Shown here: positions 8,567 through 18,754 of the stretch, piece by piece
How the letters are laid out: the number at the start of each line of letters is the position of its first letter
Position numbering within the stretch: the stretch's first letter is position 1
The notes under the pieces: model-generated
What the model was told of the DNA's origin: nothing
The model's input: only the letters and a program-made list of their open reading frames with translations
Database searches by the model: none
Assembly (NCBI GenBank): GCA_900314775.1
Contig: OMWM01000001.1
Coordinates: 1-64,000 of the forward strand
DNA: 64,000 nt
Direction: 5' to 3'
From: an uncultured Eubacteriales bacterium
GTDB lineage: Bacteria; Bacillota; Clostridia; Lachnospirales; Lachnospiraceae
Made by a program: the position numbers and the translations under genes

Positions 8567-10363
8567 TTATTCATCCTCCTGCAGTTTTATCTTCAGGTCA
8601 TTCAGCATTCTGCGGCCCTGTATATACCGCTCCATCGCCTCCGGGTCAGACGCATGTTCATTCCGGTAGCGATCCAGGGAATCCCGCTTGATCCGCTTTA
8701 CCAGGTCGTTGACCGCCTTGCTGCGGGCACCGTGTCCGTCCGCCCCGGCCAGCGTGGTGTTGAAAAGCTCGCAGACCGTATTGTACTCATCCGTATTTTC
8801 AAAACTGTCCACAATCCGGACAGGTGTTATGGAGCCTTCTTTTTTATACTGATCGTAAATCATGCCGGCCACCTTGCGGCAGAGCGGATCGCTGAAATCC
8901 TCCGGTTCGAGGATGCCGTCCAGCACGTCGATCAGCTTCGGTTCATTGCTGAACCAGGATATCATCAGCTTCTGTGCCGAAAGCAAACTGTCATCTTTTC
9001 TGGCGGCCGGCGCCTCTCTTCCGGCGCGCTGTCCCGTCTCAGAACGGTGTGCATCCCGTATCACCTGTTCTTCCGTCATGGATGCGCCAAGGCGATTGAC
9101 CAGATCGCGGAAATCTTCGAAACGGACGCCATATTCCGCCGCAAATGCCTTCTCATAGCTGTCTCGCACAACCGGCTCCCCGAAAATCAGCATCTTTCTG
9201 GCACTGGCCTGTATGAAATCAGACCGCTCACCGGGATCTGTCATATCGTACCGGCCTGCCATCTGCTCGATCTCAAACATAAAGCCGTTCTGTGCCTTTT
9301 CAATCACTTCTTCAAATTTATCCCTGCCGAATTTCTTGATATACTCATCCGGGTCCTTGCAGGGTTCCATGCGGATCACGCGCACGTTGATCCCGGCTTC
9401 CCGCAGCACAGGGATCGCCCGCAGCGCCGCATCGTGGCCGGCCTCATCGCTGTCGTAGGCAAGCCGCACCTCTTTGGTGTAGCGCTTGAGCAGCAGGCAG
9501 TGCTCCGATGTGAAAGCCGTGCCCAGCGACGCCACCGCATTGGTAAAGCCCGCCTGGTACATCTGAATCACATCCATGTATCCCTCACAGAGGATCAGAT
9601 AATTGCGCCGCGTCCGCCGCGCATAGTTCAGTCCGTAGAGGTTTCTTCTCTTGTTGAAAATATCCGTCTCATTGGAATTGAGATATTTCGGCTTCCCGTC
9701 GCCCATGACACGCCCGCCGAACGCAATCACCTTGTTATTCACATCCATGATCGGAAACATGACGCGGTTCCAGAATTTGTCCCGGAATCCGCGCTTCTCG
9801 TCGGCGTTGAAAAGGCCGGTGTCCCTGAGCAGCTCATCGCGGTAGCCGCGGCTTTTCATAAACTGATACAGTTCATCGTTATATTTGCCGGCATAGCCGA
9901 GGCCGAAATGAAGAATCGTATCGTCCGTCAGCTCCCGGCCTTTCAGATACCGGCGTCCCTGTTCGCCGGCTTCCGATTTCAGCTTCAGATAATAATACTC
10001 CGCGGCCAGCTTGTTGACGTCGAGCAGCTGCTGCCGGCGGCTGGCCCGCTGCCGGTCCGCCGCGCTCTGGTGCTCCGGCAGCTGCATGCCGGCCCGCTCG
10101 GCCAGCTGATGCACGGCTTCGTCAAAGCTCAGATTCTCATATTCCATCAGAAACGTAAACACACTGCCGCCACGGTGGCAGCCGAAACAGTAATACATCT
10201 GCTTGGACGGGCTGACGGAAAAAGACGGCGTCTTCTCGTTATGAAACGGGCAGAGTCCGAAATAATTGCTGCCTTTTCTCTGCAGCTTCACGTAGCCCCC
10301 GATGATGTCCACAATATCGTTTCTGCTTCTGATTTCTTCTAACAGTTCATCCGAATAATGCAT
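8567..10363 (-). CDS. dnaG: DNA primase
   Basis: Primase that makes RNA primers for replication, 598 residues, the usual length. The N-terminal CHC2 zinc finger is CPFHNEKTPSF...YYCFGCHRGG (about residues 38-66). The Toprim domain carries LILCEGYMDVI (near 260) and YDSDEAGHDAA. A C-terminal helicase-binding part follows (about 450-598). The stop codon abuts the start of the sigma-like gene with no gap, and dgt lies 10 bases upstream, so all are one operon. Confidence 0.97.
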   Translation of the reverse strand: MHYSDELLEEIRSRNDIVDIIGGYVKLQRKGSNYFGLCPFHNEKTPSFSVSPSKQMYYCFGCHRGGSVFTFLMEYENLSFDEAVHQLAERAGMQLPEHQSAADRQRASRRQQLLDVNKLAAEYYYLKLKSEAGEQGRRYLKGRELTDDTILHFGLGYAGKYNDELYQFMKSRGYRDELLRDTGLFNADEKRGFRDKFWNRVMFPIMDVNNKVIAFGGRVMGDGKPKYLNSNETDIFNKRRNLYGLNYARRTRRNYLILCEGYMDVIQMYQAGFTNAVASLGTAFTSEHCLLLKRYTKEVRLAYDSDEAGHDAALRAIPVLREAGINVRVIRMEPCKDPDEYIKKFGRDKFEEVIEKAQNGFMFEIEQMAGRYDMTDPGERSDFIQASARKMLIFGEPVVRDSYEKAFAAEYGVRFEDFRDLVNRLGASMTEEQVIRDAHRSETGQRAGREAPAARKDDSLLSAQKLMISWFSNEPKLIDVLDGILEPEDFSDPLCRKVAGMIYDQYKKEGSITPVRIVDSFENTDEYNTVCELFNTTLAGADGHGARSKAVNDLVKRIKRDSLDRYRNEHASDPEAMERYIQGRRMLNDLKIKLQEDE

Positions 10364-10373
10364 CTGTCTGTCC

Positions 10374-11384
10374 TTAACAAATTGTCCATGCCTTTGGTAT
10401 AAAAAGGTCCTCGTACAAGGTAATCGAATACTGGTCGCTCATACCGGAAATATAGTCGCACACGATGCGTTCCGGCGACCAGACGCCCTCTTCGATCATC
10501 TTCACATACTCCGGCGGCATCTTGTCCGGATGAGAAAGAAAATAGCCGTACAGAACCTCAAGCATGTTTTTGGCTTTCTCCTCCTGATCTTTCGCCTTGG
10601 AATGACGGTAGACATGTTCAAACATATACTCGCGCATGCCGATCATCGCGTCGCCGACCTTTTTGGAGACATGGATGTCCGGCTGGTTCATGCTGCTGTC
10701 TATCGTATCATGGATCATGACGTTCAGGCGTTCCTTGATGCTGCTGCCGAGCACATCCGTGTATTCCTTCGGCAGCATATCTTCCGTAATAATCCGGCCG
10801 CGCAGCGCATCATCGATATCATGATTGATATAGGCAATCTTATCGGATATACGCACAACGCGCCCTTCCAGCGTGGCCGGCATCAGCGCGATCGAATGAT
10901 TGAGCATGCCGTCACGCACTTCCTTCGTCAGATTCAGGCCCTTGCCTTCCTTCTCCAGCACTTCCACAACCCGCACGCTCTGCTCGTTGTGCCGGAACCC
11001 TTCCGGGCAGATCCGGTTCAGCACCGTCTCGCCGGCATGGCCGAATGGTGTGTGGCCGAGATCGTGTCCCAGGGCAATGGCCTCTGTCAGATCCTCGTTC
11101 AGGCGAAGTGCCCGCGATATCGTCCGGGCGATCTGCGCGACCTCCAGCGTATGGGTCAGCCGCGTCCGGTAGTGATCGCCGAGCGGCGCGAGAAACACCT
11201 GCGTCTTATGCTTGAGCCGGCGAAACGCCTTGCAGTGCAGGATGCGGTCGCGATCTCTCTGATAGACCGGACGGATATCGTCCTGCGGCTCTTCGCGGTC
11301 TCTGCCCTTCGATTCGCTGCTGAGCGATGCATACGGGCTGAGATATGCCTTCTCCCATGCTTCCTGTTTTTCTCTGATATTCAT
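10374..11384 (-). CDS. dgt: dGTP triphosphohydrolase-like HD protein
   Basis: Hydrolyses dNTPs, chiefly dGTP, to nucleoside and triphosphate. From the chosen start it has 336 residues. HD-domain ligands are visible in TRLTHTLEVAQIAR, ALGHDLGHTPFGHAGE and the later HDIDDALRGR. An upstream ATG at 11444 is in frame, but it lies inside the telA terminator, so the start is taken as 11382-11384 (MNIREKQEAWEKAYLS), where family homology begins. The Shine-Dalgarno sequence there is weak (AGGCG). The gene heads the dgt-dnaG-sigma-nif3-kinase operon; I found no clear promoter behind the terminator. Confidence 0.92.
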   Translation of the reverse strand: MNIREKQEAWEKAYLSPYASLSSESKGRDREEPQDDIRPVYQRDRDRILHCKAFRRLKHKTQVFLAPLGDHYRTRLTHTLEVAQIARTISRALRLNEDLTEAIALGHDLGHTPFGHAGETVLNRICPEGFRHNEQSVRVVEVLEKEGKGLNLTKEVRDGMLNHSIALMPATLEGRVVRISDKIAYINHDIDDALRGRIITEDMLPKEYTDVLGSSIKERLNVMIHDTIDSSMNQPDIHVSKKVGDAMIGMREYMFEHVYRHSKAKDQEEKAKNMLEVLYGYFLSHPDKMPPEYVKMIEEGVWSPERIVCDYISGMSDQYSITLYEDLFIPKAWTIC

Positions 11385-11410
11385 AAATACGCCTGCCAAT
11401 CTGAAATTAC

Positions 11411-11449
11411 AAAAAAGGCCATGGCTAACCGTTAAGTTATCCAATGGCC
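11411..11449 (-). terminator. Terminator of xpaC-telA
   Basis: Stem from GGCCAT...GATAAC and GTTA...ATGGCC (arms 11434-11446 and 11417-11430 with a bulge), then TTTTTT at 11416-11411 on the minus strand. It rules out the longer dgt start. Confidence 0.82.
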
Positions 11450-11470
11450 GTTTTCTGCCGTTTTTCGACG

Positions 11471-12643
11471 TTACTTTACAATCTGCTGCGTGCTGATCAG
11501 CTTCTGTTTGAGTTCGCTCTCGATCTTCTCCAGCTCGGCTTCCGCCTCTTTCCGTTTCTGACGGCCATCGGTCTGGATCTGCATTACTTCATCCAGTGTG
11601 GAAATAAGATCTTCGTTCGTCTTCTGCAGTGTCTCCATATCGACTATGCCGCGCTCAGACTGCTTTGCGATATCGATCGAAGCTGTCTTGAGTTTCTCCG
11701 AATTCTCGCGGAGCATCTGGTTGGTCAGTTCGGAAACTGCCTGCTCCGCCTTCGCTGCTTCCGAAGAATGCTGCAGGCCAAGCGCAATGACCATCTGGCT
11801 CTTCCAGAGCGGAATGGTGTTGACGAGCGTGGACTGGATCTTGTCCGACATCATGATGTCGTTGTTCTGCACAAGACGGATCTGCGGTCCCATCTGCAGG
11901 GAGATCGTACGTGTCAGTTCCAGATCATGAATTTTCTTCTCGAAACGATTGGCCATCGCCGTAAGATCATTGACCTTCTGGGCATCTTCCTGACTGCCCG
12001 TCTCCTTTGCCTTAGCGGCAAGCTGCGGAATCTCGACTTCCTCAACTTCTTTGAGTTTCTTCTTGCCGGCCAGAATATACATGGTCAGCTCTTTATAGTA
12101 GGTGAGGTTCAGATCATAGAGCTGATCCAGCGTCGCCACATCCTTCATCAGTGTTACCTGATGATTTTCGAGGGAATTGGCAATCGTCTCGACGCTGTTT
12201 TCGACTTTGTCATATTTGGCCTTGAGTGCCAGCGTCTTGTTGCCCTGCTTCTTGAAGAAACCGAAAAGGCCTTTTTCCTCTTTATCAATATCGAATCCCT
12301 TCAGCTCGACAACCACATCGCCGATCAGCTTGCCGACCTCACCGAGATCCTTACCCTTTACATTATTGAGTGCAGTGTCTGAGAAGGAGGCAACCTTCGC
12401 CTGTGCACCGGCACCGTACTGCATGACAAGTGTGGAATTGCTGATATCGATCTGTTTTGCAAACGCGTCGACCTGCTTCTTCTCGTCCTCTGTCAGCACA
12501 TCCTCTTCCGCCATCTCACCGGCATCTCTGGTCTGTACCTGCGGCTGCGGTGCCTCCGGCGCCTGCGCTGTCTGTCCCTGAAACGGATCCAGTGTAAGGA
12601 CGGGTTCTGTCTGCATATTCACGTTGTTTTCGGTATCGCTCAT
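11471..12643 (-). CDS. telA: Toxic anion resistance protein, TelA family
   Basis: 390 residues from the ATG at 12641-12643, preceded by AAGGGGG. A longer frame exists, but it would run over the end of the upstream gene. The family core is clear: a long helical, mostly coiled-coil protein with GFDIDKEEKGLFGFFKK, YYKELTMYILAGKKKL and ISLQMGPQIRLVQNNDIMMSDKIQSTLVNTIPLWKSQ-type segments. TelA was named from tellurite resistance loci; the chromosomal role is thought to involve envelope stress. It is partnered with the xpaC-like gene one base upstream, as in many Firmicutes. Confidence 0.9.
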   Translation of the reverse strand: MSDTENNVNMQTEPVLTLDPFQGQTAQAPEAPQPQVQTRDAGEMAEEDVLTEDEKKQVDAFAKQIDISNSTLVMQYGAGAQAKVASFSDTALNNVKGKDLGEVGKLIGDVVVELKGFDIDKEEKGLFGFFKKQGNKTLALKAKYDKVENSVETIANSLENHQVTLMKDVATLDQLYDLNLTYYKELTMYILAGKKKLKEVEEVEIPQLAAKAKETGSQEDAQKVNDLTAMANRFEKKIHDLELTRTISLQMGPQIRLVQNNDIMMSDKIQSTLVNTIPLWKSQMVIALGLQHSSEAAKAEQAVSELTNQMLRENSEKLKTASIDIAKQSERGIVDMETLQKTNEDLISTLDEVMQIQTDGRQKRKEAEAELEKIESELKQKLISTQQIVK

Positions 12644-12644
12644 G

Positions 12645-13772
12645 TTAATTCCCCCTTGTTGTGGTAAATTTATCTTCCGTAAGGCCTTCCTGCGCAAGCA
12701 TGGATTCCAATACGGAAATATCACTGCTTATATCTATCGCCGAATCCTGGAACAGGCTGTCCAGCAGCTTCTCGTAGGCGATATTGATAGTATCGATCGT
12801 CTTCTCGATCTCTTCCTTGGATTTGCGGATATTCTCGCCATCGACCGGCTGCTGATCCAGATCCTCATAAGCCTTCACAAGCTTGAGTGTGGTCGGCATA
12901 TAATACTTATTGAATTTGCGCAGTCTCGGCAGCTGATCCGGCTGTTCCTTCAGTCTGTCCAGAATCCTGCGTACAAGGCTGACCATGGTGTCGAGCTTGG
13001 CCGACATCTCCTCACCCGGAATATTGTCATTCGCCTTGCGTATCTCCTCGATATATTTCTCCCCTTCGTAGATCGCTTTGTCGACATCGCTGGCACTTCT
13101 GACCTTCTCTTCTTCCCGTGCCTGCTCGCGCTGCTGCTGCTGCCGCTCATACATGCTCTGCTGTGCTGCCAGATACGCCTCGTAGGCGGTCTCATCGAGC
13201 ATCAGGCAGGTTCCCTGCTCATCCAGTCTTCCATACGGGAAATATCCCTTCTGCAGCATGATCCTCAGCTCTGCTGCGACCTTCTCTTTAGGAAGACCGA
13301 CAGCGTCGGCCAGATCCTGAACTGAGCAGTAATTCTTATTGCCGATAATTCTGCGGAATACGCGGAAATGCTCAACCCGCTGCTTCTTATCCCGTCCCCG
13401 TTTGAAAAGATAAGCACCGCCGGCGGCCAGCGCCATGCAGATGATACCGGCAGAAATAATCGGTATCGCAAAACAAATGCCGCCTGTCACGCCGAACAGC
13501 AGCAGGCAGGCTAGACCGATTACCCGCTCCAGAGCGCCTGAGAGAGATTCCGGCGGATTCTGTGCCATGAGCCGTCTGTACACGGATTTCTGATCCGCCG
13601 CCCGGTCGCCGCCGTAATGATACTGCACGCCGCCTCCGGCAGACGAATCAAAGGCGGAATTGATCGTCTTTTGTATATTGCTGTTCAGATTCTCAAAATT
13701 CAGGGAATCCACCGCATCATCTACAAATGACTGTACCCTTTCGCCAAAGTCGAATTGATCTTTATCAGCCAA
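12645..13772 (-). CDS. XpaC-like membrane protein
   Basis: 375 residues, family of the Bacillus XpaC '5-bromo-4-chloroindolyl phosphate hydrolysis' protein. Visible: a soluble N-terminus (1-80), two membrane helices (about 85-128), a winged-helix-like piece with VQDLADAVGLPKEKVAAELRI (about 150-175), then a Gln/Glu/Arg-rich coiled coil (205-225) and a helical C-terminus. The real biochemical role is unknown; the name records an old phenotype. It is paired with telA, which follows after one base. Confidence 0.82.
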   Translation of the reverse strand: MADKDQFDFGERVQSFVDDAVDSLNFENLNSNIQKTINSAFDSSAGGGVQYHYGGDRAADQKSVYRRLMAQNPPESLSGALERVIGLACLLLFGVTGGICFAIPIISAGIICMALAAGGAYLFKRGRDKKQRVEHFRVFRRIIGNKNYCSVQDLADAVGLPKEKVAAELRIMLQKGYFPYGRLDEQGTCLMLDETAYEAYLAAQQSMYERQQQQREQAREEEKVRSASDVDKAIYEGEKYIEEIRKANDNIPGEEMSAKLDTMVSLVRRILDRLKEQPDQLPRLRKFNKYYMPTTLKLVKAYEDLDQQPVDGENIRKSKEEIEKTIDTINIAYEKLLDSLFQDSAIDISSDISVLESMLAQEGLTEDKFTTTRGN

Positions 13773-13804
13773 TCCGGCACCTCCTTATTTTTCCCTTTTC
13801 CGTT

Positions 13805-13833
13805 ATTATACCGTATCCTTCCATATTTTTAAA
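13805..13833 (-). promoter_or_regulatory. Possible promoter of xpaC-telA
   Basis: TTTAAA (13828-13833), 17 bases, TATAAT (13805-13810) on the minus strand, about 35 bases before the xpaC start. The -10 is perfect, the -35 weak. Confidence 0.5.
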
Positions 13834-13855
13834 GATATTCTGTGTTTACACGGCA

Positions 13856-14662
13856 TTACCGGGAAAGTTCCAGCGTCCTGTCGTAGGCCGCCTTCAGCGC
13901 CCGCTGCGTGACGGCATCCAGATCGTCTTTCCGGAAGCTCTTTACGCCTTCGATCGTACTGCCGCCAGGGCTGCACACGTTATCCGTCAGCACATCCAGG
14001 TCCTCTCCGCTTTTTATGGAAAGCAGCGCCGAACCGGCTGCCGTCGCCTCGGCCAGCGTCTGCGCCATCTGTTCCGGCAGTCCCAGACTGATGCCCGCTT
14101 TCTTCATGGCATTGATGAACATGAAAATATAAGCCGGCCCGCATCCGGAAATCACCGATGCCGCATCGATCTGCTCTTCCTCCAGATCGACCAGGGTTCC
14201 CGCGTCTGCCAGGTCTTCATGGAAAATGGAAAACGCCTCATCGTCCACAAGGCTGTTCCTTGCCGTCAGTATGACGCCCCGTCCGATTTCCGCCGGCGTG
14301 TTCGGCATGATGCGGATTACCGGGCACTGCCTGCCCGCCATCGTGCAAACGCTCTTCATCGTCTTGCCGGCTGCCATCGTGACAAGCAGCACGTCCTCTC
14401 TCTCGGCGAGGATCGGCTGCAGATCGGCCAGCACGGCCGGCATGACCTGCGGTTTTACGGCGAGCAGAATGCACTGCGCCATCGCCGCGGCGTCGCGGTT
14501 GGAGCCGCATGCCGCACCGAGCTCGTCTGCCAGCTTCTGCGCTTTCTCCGGTGTCCGGTTGGACAATATCATGCGCTCTGCCGGTACCTTTTTGGCAAGG
14601 GCTCTGGCAAGGGCGCCGCCCATATTGCCCGTACCGATAATTCCGTATCTGTATTTCATCAT
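13856..14662 (-). CDS. proC: Pyrroline-5-carboxylate reductase
   Basis: Last step of proline synthesis, NAD(P)H-dependent. 268 residues, normal length. The Rossmann motif GIIGTGNMGGALA lies at the N-terminus. The family signature near the C-terminus, with AEATAAGSALL and NVCSPGGSTIEGVKSF, is complete. It lies 10 bases behind proA, completing proB-proA-proC. Confidence 0.96.
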   Translation of the reverse strand: MMKYRYGIIGTGNMGGALARALAKKVPAERMILSNRTPEKAQKLADELGAACGSNRDAAAMAQCILLAVKPQVMPAVLADLQPILAEREDVLLVTMAAGKTMKSVCTMAGRQCPVIRIMPNTPAEIGRGVILTARNSLVDDEAFSIFHEDLADAGTLVDLEEEQIDAASVISGCGPAYIFMFINAMKKAGISLGLPEQMAQTLAEATAAGSALLSIKSGEDLDVLTDNVCSPGGSTIEGVKSFRKDDLDAVTQRALKAAYDRTLELSR

Positions 14663-14672
14663 TTTGCCTCCG

Positions 14673-15938
14673 TTATCGAATCTGTCCGTTTCCGTGAATC
14701 ACATATTTGTAAGAAGTCAGTTCAAAAAGCCCCATCGGTCCGCGGGCATGCAGTTTCTGCGTGGAAATGCCCATCTCGCAGCCAAGACCGAACTCGCCGC
14801 CATCGGTAAAACGTGTCGACGCATTGACATAGACAGCCGCGCTGTCCACATCCCGGGTAAATAACGCCGCACTGCCGGCGTCATCCGTGATGATCGCTTC
14901 GCTGTGTCCGGTGCTGTGCATGGCAATATGCGCAATGGCTTCCTTTACATCGCCGACAATTTTCACCGCAAGGATGTAGTCGAGGAACTCCGTATCAAAG
15001 TCCTCCGGCCCTGCAGGCACGCCGTCGATGATCTGCGCCGCCTCCGGATCGAGCCGCAGCTCTACCGGGGTAAGGCCCTGCGCCTTGCGCTCATCAACCA
15101 GCTTTTTACGAAGGGCCGGCAGAAATGCCGGTGCGATCTTCCGGTTGACAAGCAGCACCTCCTCCGCATTGCAGACGGACGGGCGCGACGTTTTCGCATT
15201 GTTTACGATATTGACCGCCATATCGATATCGGCCGAAGCATCCACATAGATGTGGCAGATGCCGCTGCCGGTCTGGATGCAAGGCACCTTGGCGTTTTCC
15301 ACGACTCGCCGGATCAGGCCGGCGCCGCCTCGCGGAATCAGCAGGTCGACCAGACCCACCGCTTCCATGAGGGTGTTGGCGCTCTCGTGCGTCAGGTCGG
15401 AAACGAGGTTTACCGCATCTTCGGTGATGCCGCAGGCATGCAGCGCTTCTTTGAGGGCTGTCACAACGGCCAGCGATGTGCGGTAGCTCTCCTTGCCGCC
15501 GCGCAGAACGCAGACGTTGCCGCTCTTAAAAGCAAGCGAGGCAGCGTCGCTCGTCACATTCGGACGGCTCTCGTAAATAATCGCGATGACGCCTAGCGGG
15601 ACACGGACCTTCCGGATCTCCAGTCCGTTCGGCCGCCTGATCGTCTTTTCGATATAGCCCACCGGATCCTGCAGTTCAATCAGATCGCGGATGCCGTCTG
15701 CCATACCGTAAATGCGGTCATGGTCAAGCATCAGCCGGTCCATCATGACATTGCTGATCGTGCCGCGGGCACTGTCCAGGTCCTTGCGGTTGGCCGCCAG
15801 AATATCCTGCTCATGTGCAAGGAGGTTATCCGCCATGGCAGCAAGCGCCGCGTTCTTCTCATCGGTGCTCAGTGCCGCGACGGCCGGTGCGGCCGCCTTT
15901 GCTTTTTTACATAATTCAACTGTTGTCTTTTCCATCAT
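14673..15938 (-). CDS. proA: Glutamate-5-semialdehyde dehydrogenase
   Basis: Second step of proline synthesis: reduces gamma-glutamyl phosphate to the semialdehyde. 421 residues, the usual size. The catalytic cysteine region [15 protein letters not shown], the NAEEVLLV strand and the [21 protein letters not shown] motif near the C-terminus are all intact. Two consecutive ATGs (15936-15938 and 15933-15935) overlap the proB stop, so the genes are coupled. Confidence 0.97.
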   Translation of the reverse strand: MMEKTTVELCKKAKAAAPAVAALSTDEKNAALAAMADNLLAHEQDILAANRKDLDSARGTISNVMMDRLMLDHDRIYGMADGIRDLIELQDPVGYIEKTIRRPNGLEIRKVRVPLGVIAIIYESRPNVTSDAASLAFKSGNVCVLRGGKESYRTSLAVVTALKEALHACGITEDAVNLVSDLTHESANTLMEAVGLVDLLIPRGGAGLIRRVVENAKVPCIQTGSGICHIYVDASADIDMAVNIVNNAKTSRPSVCNAEEVLLVNRKIAPAFLPALRKKLVDERKAQGLTPVELRLDPEAAQIIDGVPAGPEDFDTEFLDYILAVKIVGDVKEAIAHIAMHSTGHSEAIITDDAGSAALFTRDVDSAAVYVNASTRFTDGGEFGLGCEMGISTQKLHARGPMGLFELTSYKYVIHGNGQIR

Positions 15939-16717
15939 CTTCCTCTTCCTTCCGAAGCATCAAAAAATGTTCCCGTAAAATCTCTGCCTTCCACGATGTC
16001 ATAGAGAATCTCCGGGCGGCTGCCGCTCGCAATCACCATGTTGATGCCTGCTTCCATAGAGAGCTCGGCAGCCTCCAGTTTCGTCCGCATGCCGCCGGTT
16101 CCCTGCGTACCCGCCGTATCTCCGGCAAGATCCAGGATTTCCGGCGTGATCTTTTGCACGCATTTGATCAGCCGGGCATCCGGGTTTTTGGTCGGATCCG
16201 CCGTGTAAAGGCCTTCGCGGTCTGTCAGAAGCACAAGCAGATCGGCGCCGACCGAACGGGCGACAAGCGCACTCAGCGTATCGTTGTCGCCGATCTTGAT
16301 CTCCTTGGTGGAAATGGTATCGTTCTCGTTGATAATCGGGAGAATGCCAAGATCCAGCATACGGGTAATGGTATTGGTGAAATTCTGAAATCTCTTCTTA
16401 TGGTTTACATCCTCGCCGGTCAGCAGAATCTGTCCGGTGACGTGATTGTACTGGCTGAACATCTTGTCGTAAACATACATCAGCTCACACTGTCCAACGG
16501 CCGCTGCCGCCTGTTTGCCCGGAATATCGTCCGGCTTGCGGGAGAGGCCGAGCTTGCCGACACCCATTGCGATGGCGCCGGATGAGACCAAAATGACATT
16601 GTTGCCGGCGTTCTTGATATCCGCAAGCACCTTGCAGAGCTGTTCCACACGGCGGATGTTGAGATTGCCTGTTTTATAGGTCAGCGTCGAAGAACCGACC
16701 TTCACTACGATTTTCAT
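15935..16717 (-). CDS. proB: Glutamate 5-kinase (no PUA domain)
   Basis: First, feedback-controlled step of proline synthesis. The start is the ATG at 16715-16717 behind AAGGAGAAGACAG; the longer frame upstream has no family similarity. The 260 residues cover only the amino-acid-kinase domain ([53 protein letters not shown]). The C-terminal PUA domain of the E. coli-type enzyme is absent, as in many clostridia. Stop and proA start overlap. Confidence 0.95.
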   Translation of the reverse strand: MKIVVKVGSSTLTYKTGNLNIRRVEQLCKVLADIKNAGNNVILVSSGAIAMGVGKLGLSRKPDDIPGKQAAAAVGQCELMYVYDKMFSQYNHVTGQILLTGEDVNHKKRFQNFTNTITRMLDLGILPIINENDTISTKEIKIGDNDTLSALVARSVGADLLVLLTDREGLYTADPTKNPDARLIKCVQKITPEILDLAGDTAGTQGTGGMRTKLEAAELSMEAGINMVIASGSRPEILYDIVEGRDFTGTFFDASEGRGR

Positions 16718-16733
16718 CTGTCTTCTCCTTGTA

Positions 16734-17870
16734 TTATTCACTGCGTACGTAATTGCCCAGAATCTTGAAGGCCGTCGTCTCGCGCCGCAGCCCTGCCAGC
16801 GCATTGCGGATGCCAACGTCATTCAGGCTGCCGTCCAGGTTGACGAAAAAACGATATTTCCATTTCTCTCCCTGAATCGGCCTCGACTCGATCCGCGTCA
16901 TATTCAGTCCGTTGTAAATCAGGTAGCCGAGTGCTCGGTAAAGACTTCCGGATTCATGCTGCAGTTCAAAGGTCAGTGCCAGTTCGTTGGCATTTTCCTC
17001 ATATTCCTTCTCGTGCCTGATAATGATAAAGCGGGTGGAGTTATTCTCATTGTCGCTGATATGCGTCCGCAGAATGTCCAGATTGTAATATTCGGCTGCC
17101 GCCGGGCTGGCGATCGCCGCCTGCGACGGGTCGCCGTCATCTGCCACACGCATCGCGGAAACAGCCGTATTTTTCAGACTTACCTGATTCCATTCCGGCC
17201 GTGAACTCAGGAATTTCGAGCACTGCAGAATGCCCTGCGGGTGCGAATAAACCGTCCTGATGTCCCGGATGCTGCTGCCCTTGACGCCCAGCAGAGCATG
17301 CTCCACCGACACAACGTTCTCGCTCACGATACAGTTGTCGTAACGGTCAAGCAGGTCAAATACATCGGCAATAATACCGGTAGACGAATTTTCCTCCGGC
17401 AGCACGCCGAACTGCGCCTGCCCGTTCTGCACCTCGCGCATGACATCTTCAAAAGTCGATACGTTGTAGAGATCCGCGTCCCTGCCGAAAAAGCTGAGTG
17501 CTGCCTGGTGGCCGTAAGCACCCGGCATTCCCTGATAGGCAACGCGCCCTTCGGCCTTCCTGATCTGCGGAATCTGCTTGTAGCCAAAACTGCTGCTCTC
17601 CGGCTGCTCTATGATTTCGTACTGGCGCATCCGGCTGATGGTCATCAGCTGGTTGAACAGCGCCTGTGCTCCGTGCTGATATTCCGGCTTTGCCACGCTG
17701 TTTTTCACGTTCTCGATCTTGGCCTTTTCCCGCACCGGATCGTAAACGTTCATGCCATGCTCGATTTTATACTGCGCGACTTCCTCGCTTGCTTCCATTC
17801 TCCGGACAAAAAGATCGATGATCTGCGCATCAATCTCGTCCAGCTGCTTTCTGATTTCTGTCAGTTCCAT
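16734..17870 (-). CDS. pheA: Bifunctional chorismate mutase / prephenate dehydratase
   Basis: Phenylalanine branch of aromatic amino acid synthesis. The 378 residues start at the ATG 17868-17870 behind GGAG. Residues 1-85 are an AroQ-type chorismate mutase (IRKQLDEIDAQIIDLFVRRM). Residues about 105-285 are prephenate dehydratase (VAYQGMPGAYGHQAA; the catalytic STRF motif is NNSTRFIII). The C-terminal ACT domain (about 295-370) with ESGSLYRAL and TRIESRPIQ binds phenylalanine for feedback. It sits one base behind folBK and 16 before proB, in a mixed folate/amino-acid operon. Confidence 0.96.
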   Translation of the reverse strand: MELTEIRKQLDEIDAQIIDLFVRRMEASEEVAQYKIEHGMNVYDPVREKAKIENVKNSVAKPEYQHGAQALFNQLMTISRMRQYEIIEQPESSSFGYKQIPQIRKAEGRVAYQGMPGAYGHQAALSFFGRDADLYNVSTFEDVMREVQNGQAQFGVLPEENSSTGIIADVFDLLDRYDNCIVSENVVSVEHALLGVKGSSIRDIRTVYSHPQGILQCSKFLSSRPEWNQVSLKNTAVSAMRVADDGDPSQAAIASPAAAEYYNLDILRTHISDNENNSTRFIIIRHEKEYEENANELALTFELQHESGSLYRALGYLIYNGLNMTRIESRPIQGEKWKYRFFVNLDGSLNDVGIRNALAGLRRETTAFKILGNYVRSE

Positions 17871-17871
17871 A

Positions 17872-18693
17872 TTATTTCTCCGCTTCCAGCTGTGCCAGCA
17901 TCTGTTCCACCGTAATACCCAGCAGCGGATGGCGCCGATAGCCGGCGATCTGCGCGAGCGGCCGGAGAACAAATTCACGATTTGCCATGTCGATATGCGG
18001 AATATGCAGATCCGGCGTATCGATTACCTTGTCATCATAGAAAACAATGTCAAGGTCGATCGTCCGCGGTCCCCAGCGGCGCTGGTGCTCGCGCCCGAGT
18101 GCTGTCTCAATGGCATGCAGCTGATCCAGCAGCGCATCCGGCGTCTTCAGCGTGCGCAGATGCACGCAGCCGTTCAGAAACAGCGGCTGATCGGTAACGC
18201 CGTACGGCTTTGTCTCGATGATATCCGAGATCTCTTTAACCTGGTTGTCATCCGTGCTCCCCAGCATCTCCAGCGCCTGGTCGATGTAGCTCTTCCGGTC
18301 GCCGATATTGCTGCCGAAGCTCAGATACGCATCGTGCCAGCGGCGTTTGATGCGCACGCTGACCGTGCCGAACGAATATCTGACCGGCGCGTCCGGCTTT
18401 TCCAGCTCAATGGCAATCTCGCAGATGCGCGGATACTTCATCAGCAGCATCCTCGCAATATTGTTCGCTTCCGTCTCAATCAGCTTATACGGCCTGCCCT
18501 GCATATACTCGACGATATCGCGGCATACTTTGGCATAATTGACTGATTTTTCCAGTTCGTCATTTTCCGCCGCCTCAGCCGTATCGAAAAAGAGCTCTGC
18601 CGTCACATAAAAACGCTGTCCCAGTGTGTTTTCCTCCGGGTTGACGCCATGATAAGCGTAAACCTCGAGTCTTCTGATCAGTATACTGTCCAT
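17872..18693 (-). CDS. folBK: Dihydroneopterin aldolase / HPPK fusion
   Basis: Two consecutive folate steps in one chain of 273 residues. Residues 1-117 are FolB (IRRLEVYAYHGVNPEENTLGQRF, and the lysine/tyrosine region YKLIETEANNIA). Residues 118-273 are FolK, pterin pyrophosphokinase, with YLSFGSNIGDRKSYI, PLFLNGCV and the ATP-binding RRWGPRTIDLDIVFYDD. Such fusions are common in clostridia. The gene lies between folP and pheA in the folC-folP-folBK set; no folE is nearby. Confidence 0.95.
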   Translation of the reverse strand: MDSILIRRLEVYAYHGVNPEENTLGQRFYVTAELFFDTAEAAENDELEKSVNYAKVCRDIVEYMQGRPYKLIETEANNIARMLLMKYPRICEIAIELEKPDAPVRYSFGTVSVRIKRRWHDAYLSFGSNIGDRKSYIDQALEMLGSTDDNQVKEISDIIETKPYGVTDQPLFLNGCVHLRTLKTPDALLDQLHAIETALGREHQRRWGPRTIDLDIVFYDDKVIDTPDLHIPHIDMANREFVLRPLAQIAGYRRHPLLGITVEQMLAQLEAEK

Positions 18694-18754
18694 AACTTAC
18701 CTCTCTCACTCATTCTATAAAAGCCGGTCTTATCCGCATCCGGTCATTGCTTTC

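Noticed and set aside
8654..10342. Plus-strand open frame of 562 codons
   Set aside because: Mirror of dnaG, with no motifs and no promoter; a shadow of codon bias.
11385..11444. Longer start for the dgt gene
   Set aside because: The extra 20 codons overlap the telA terminator and have no family similarity.
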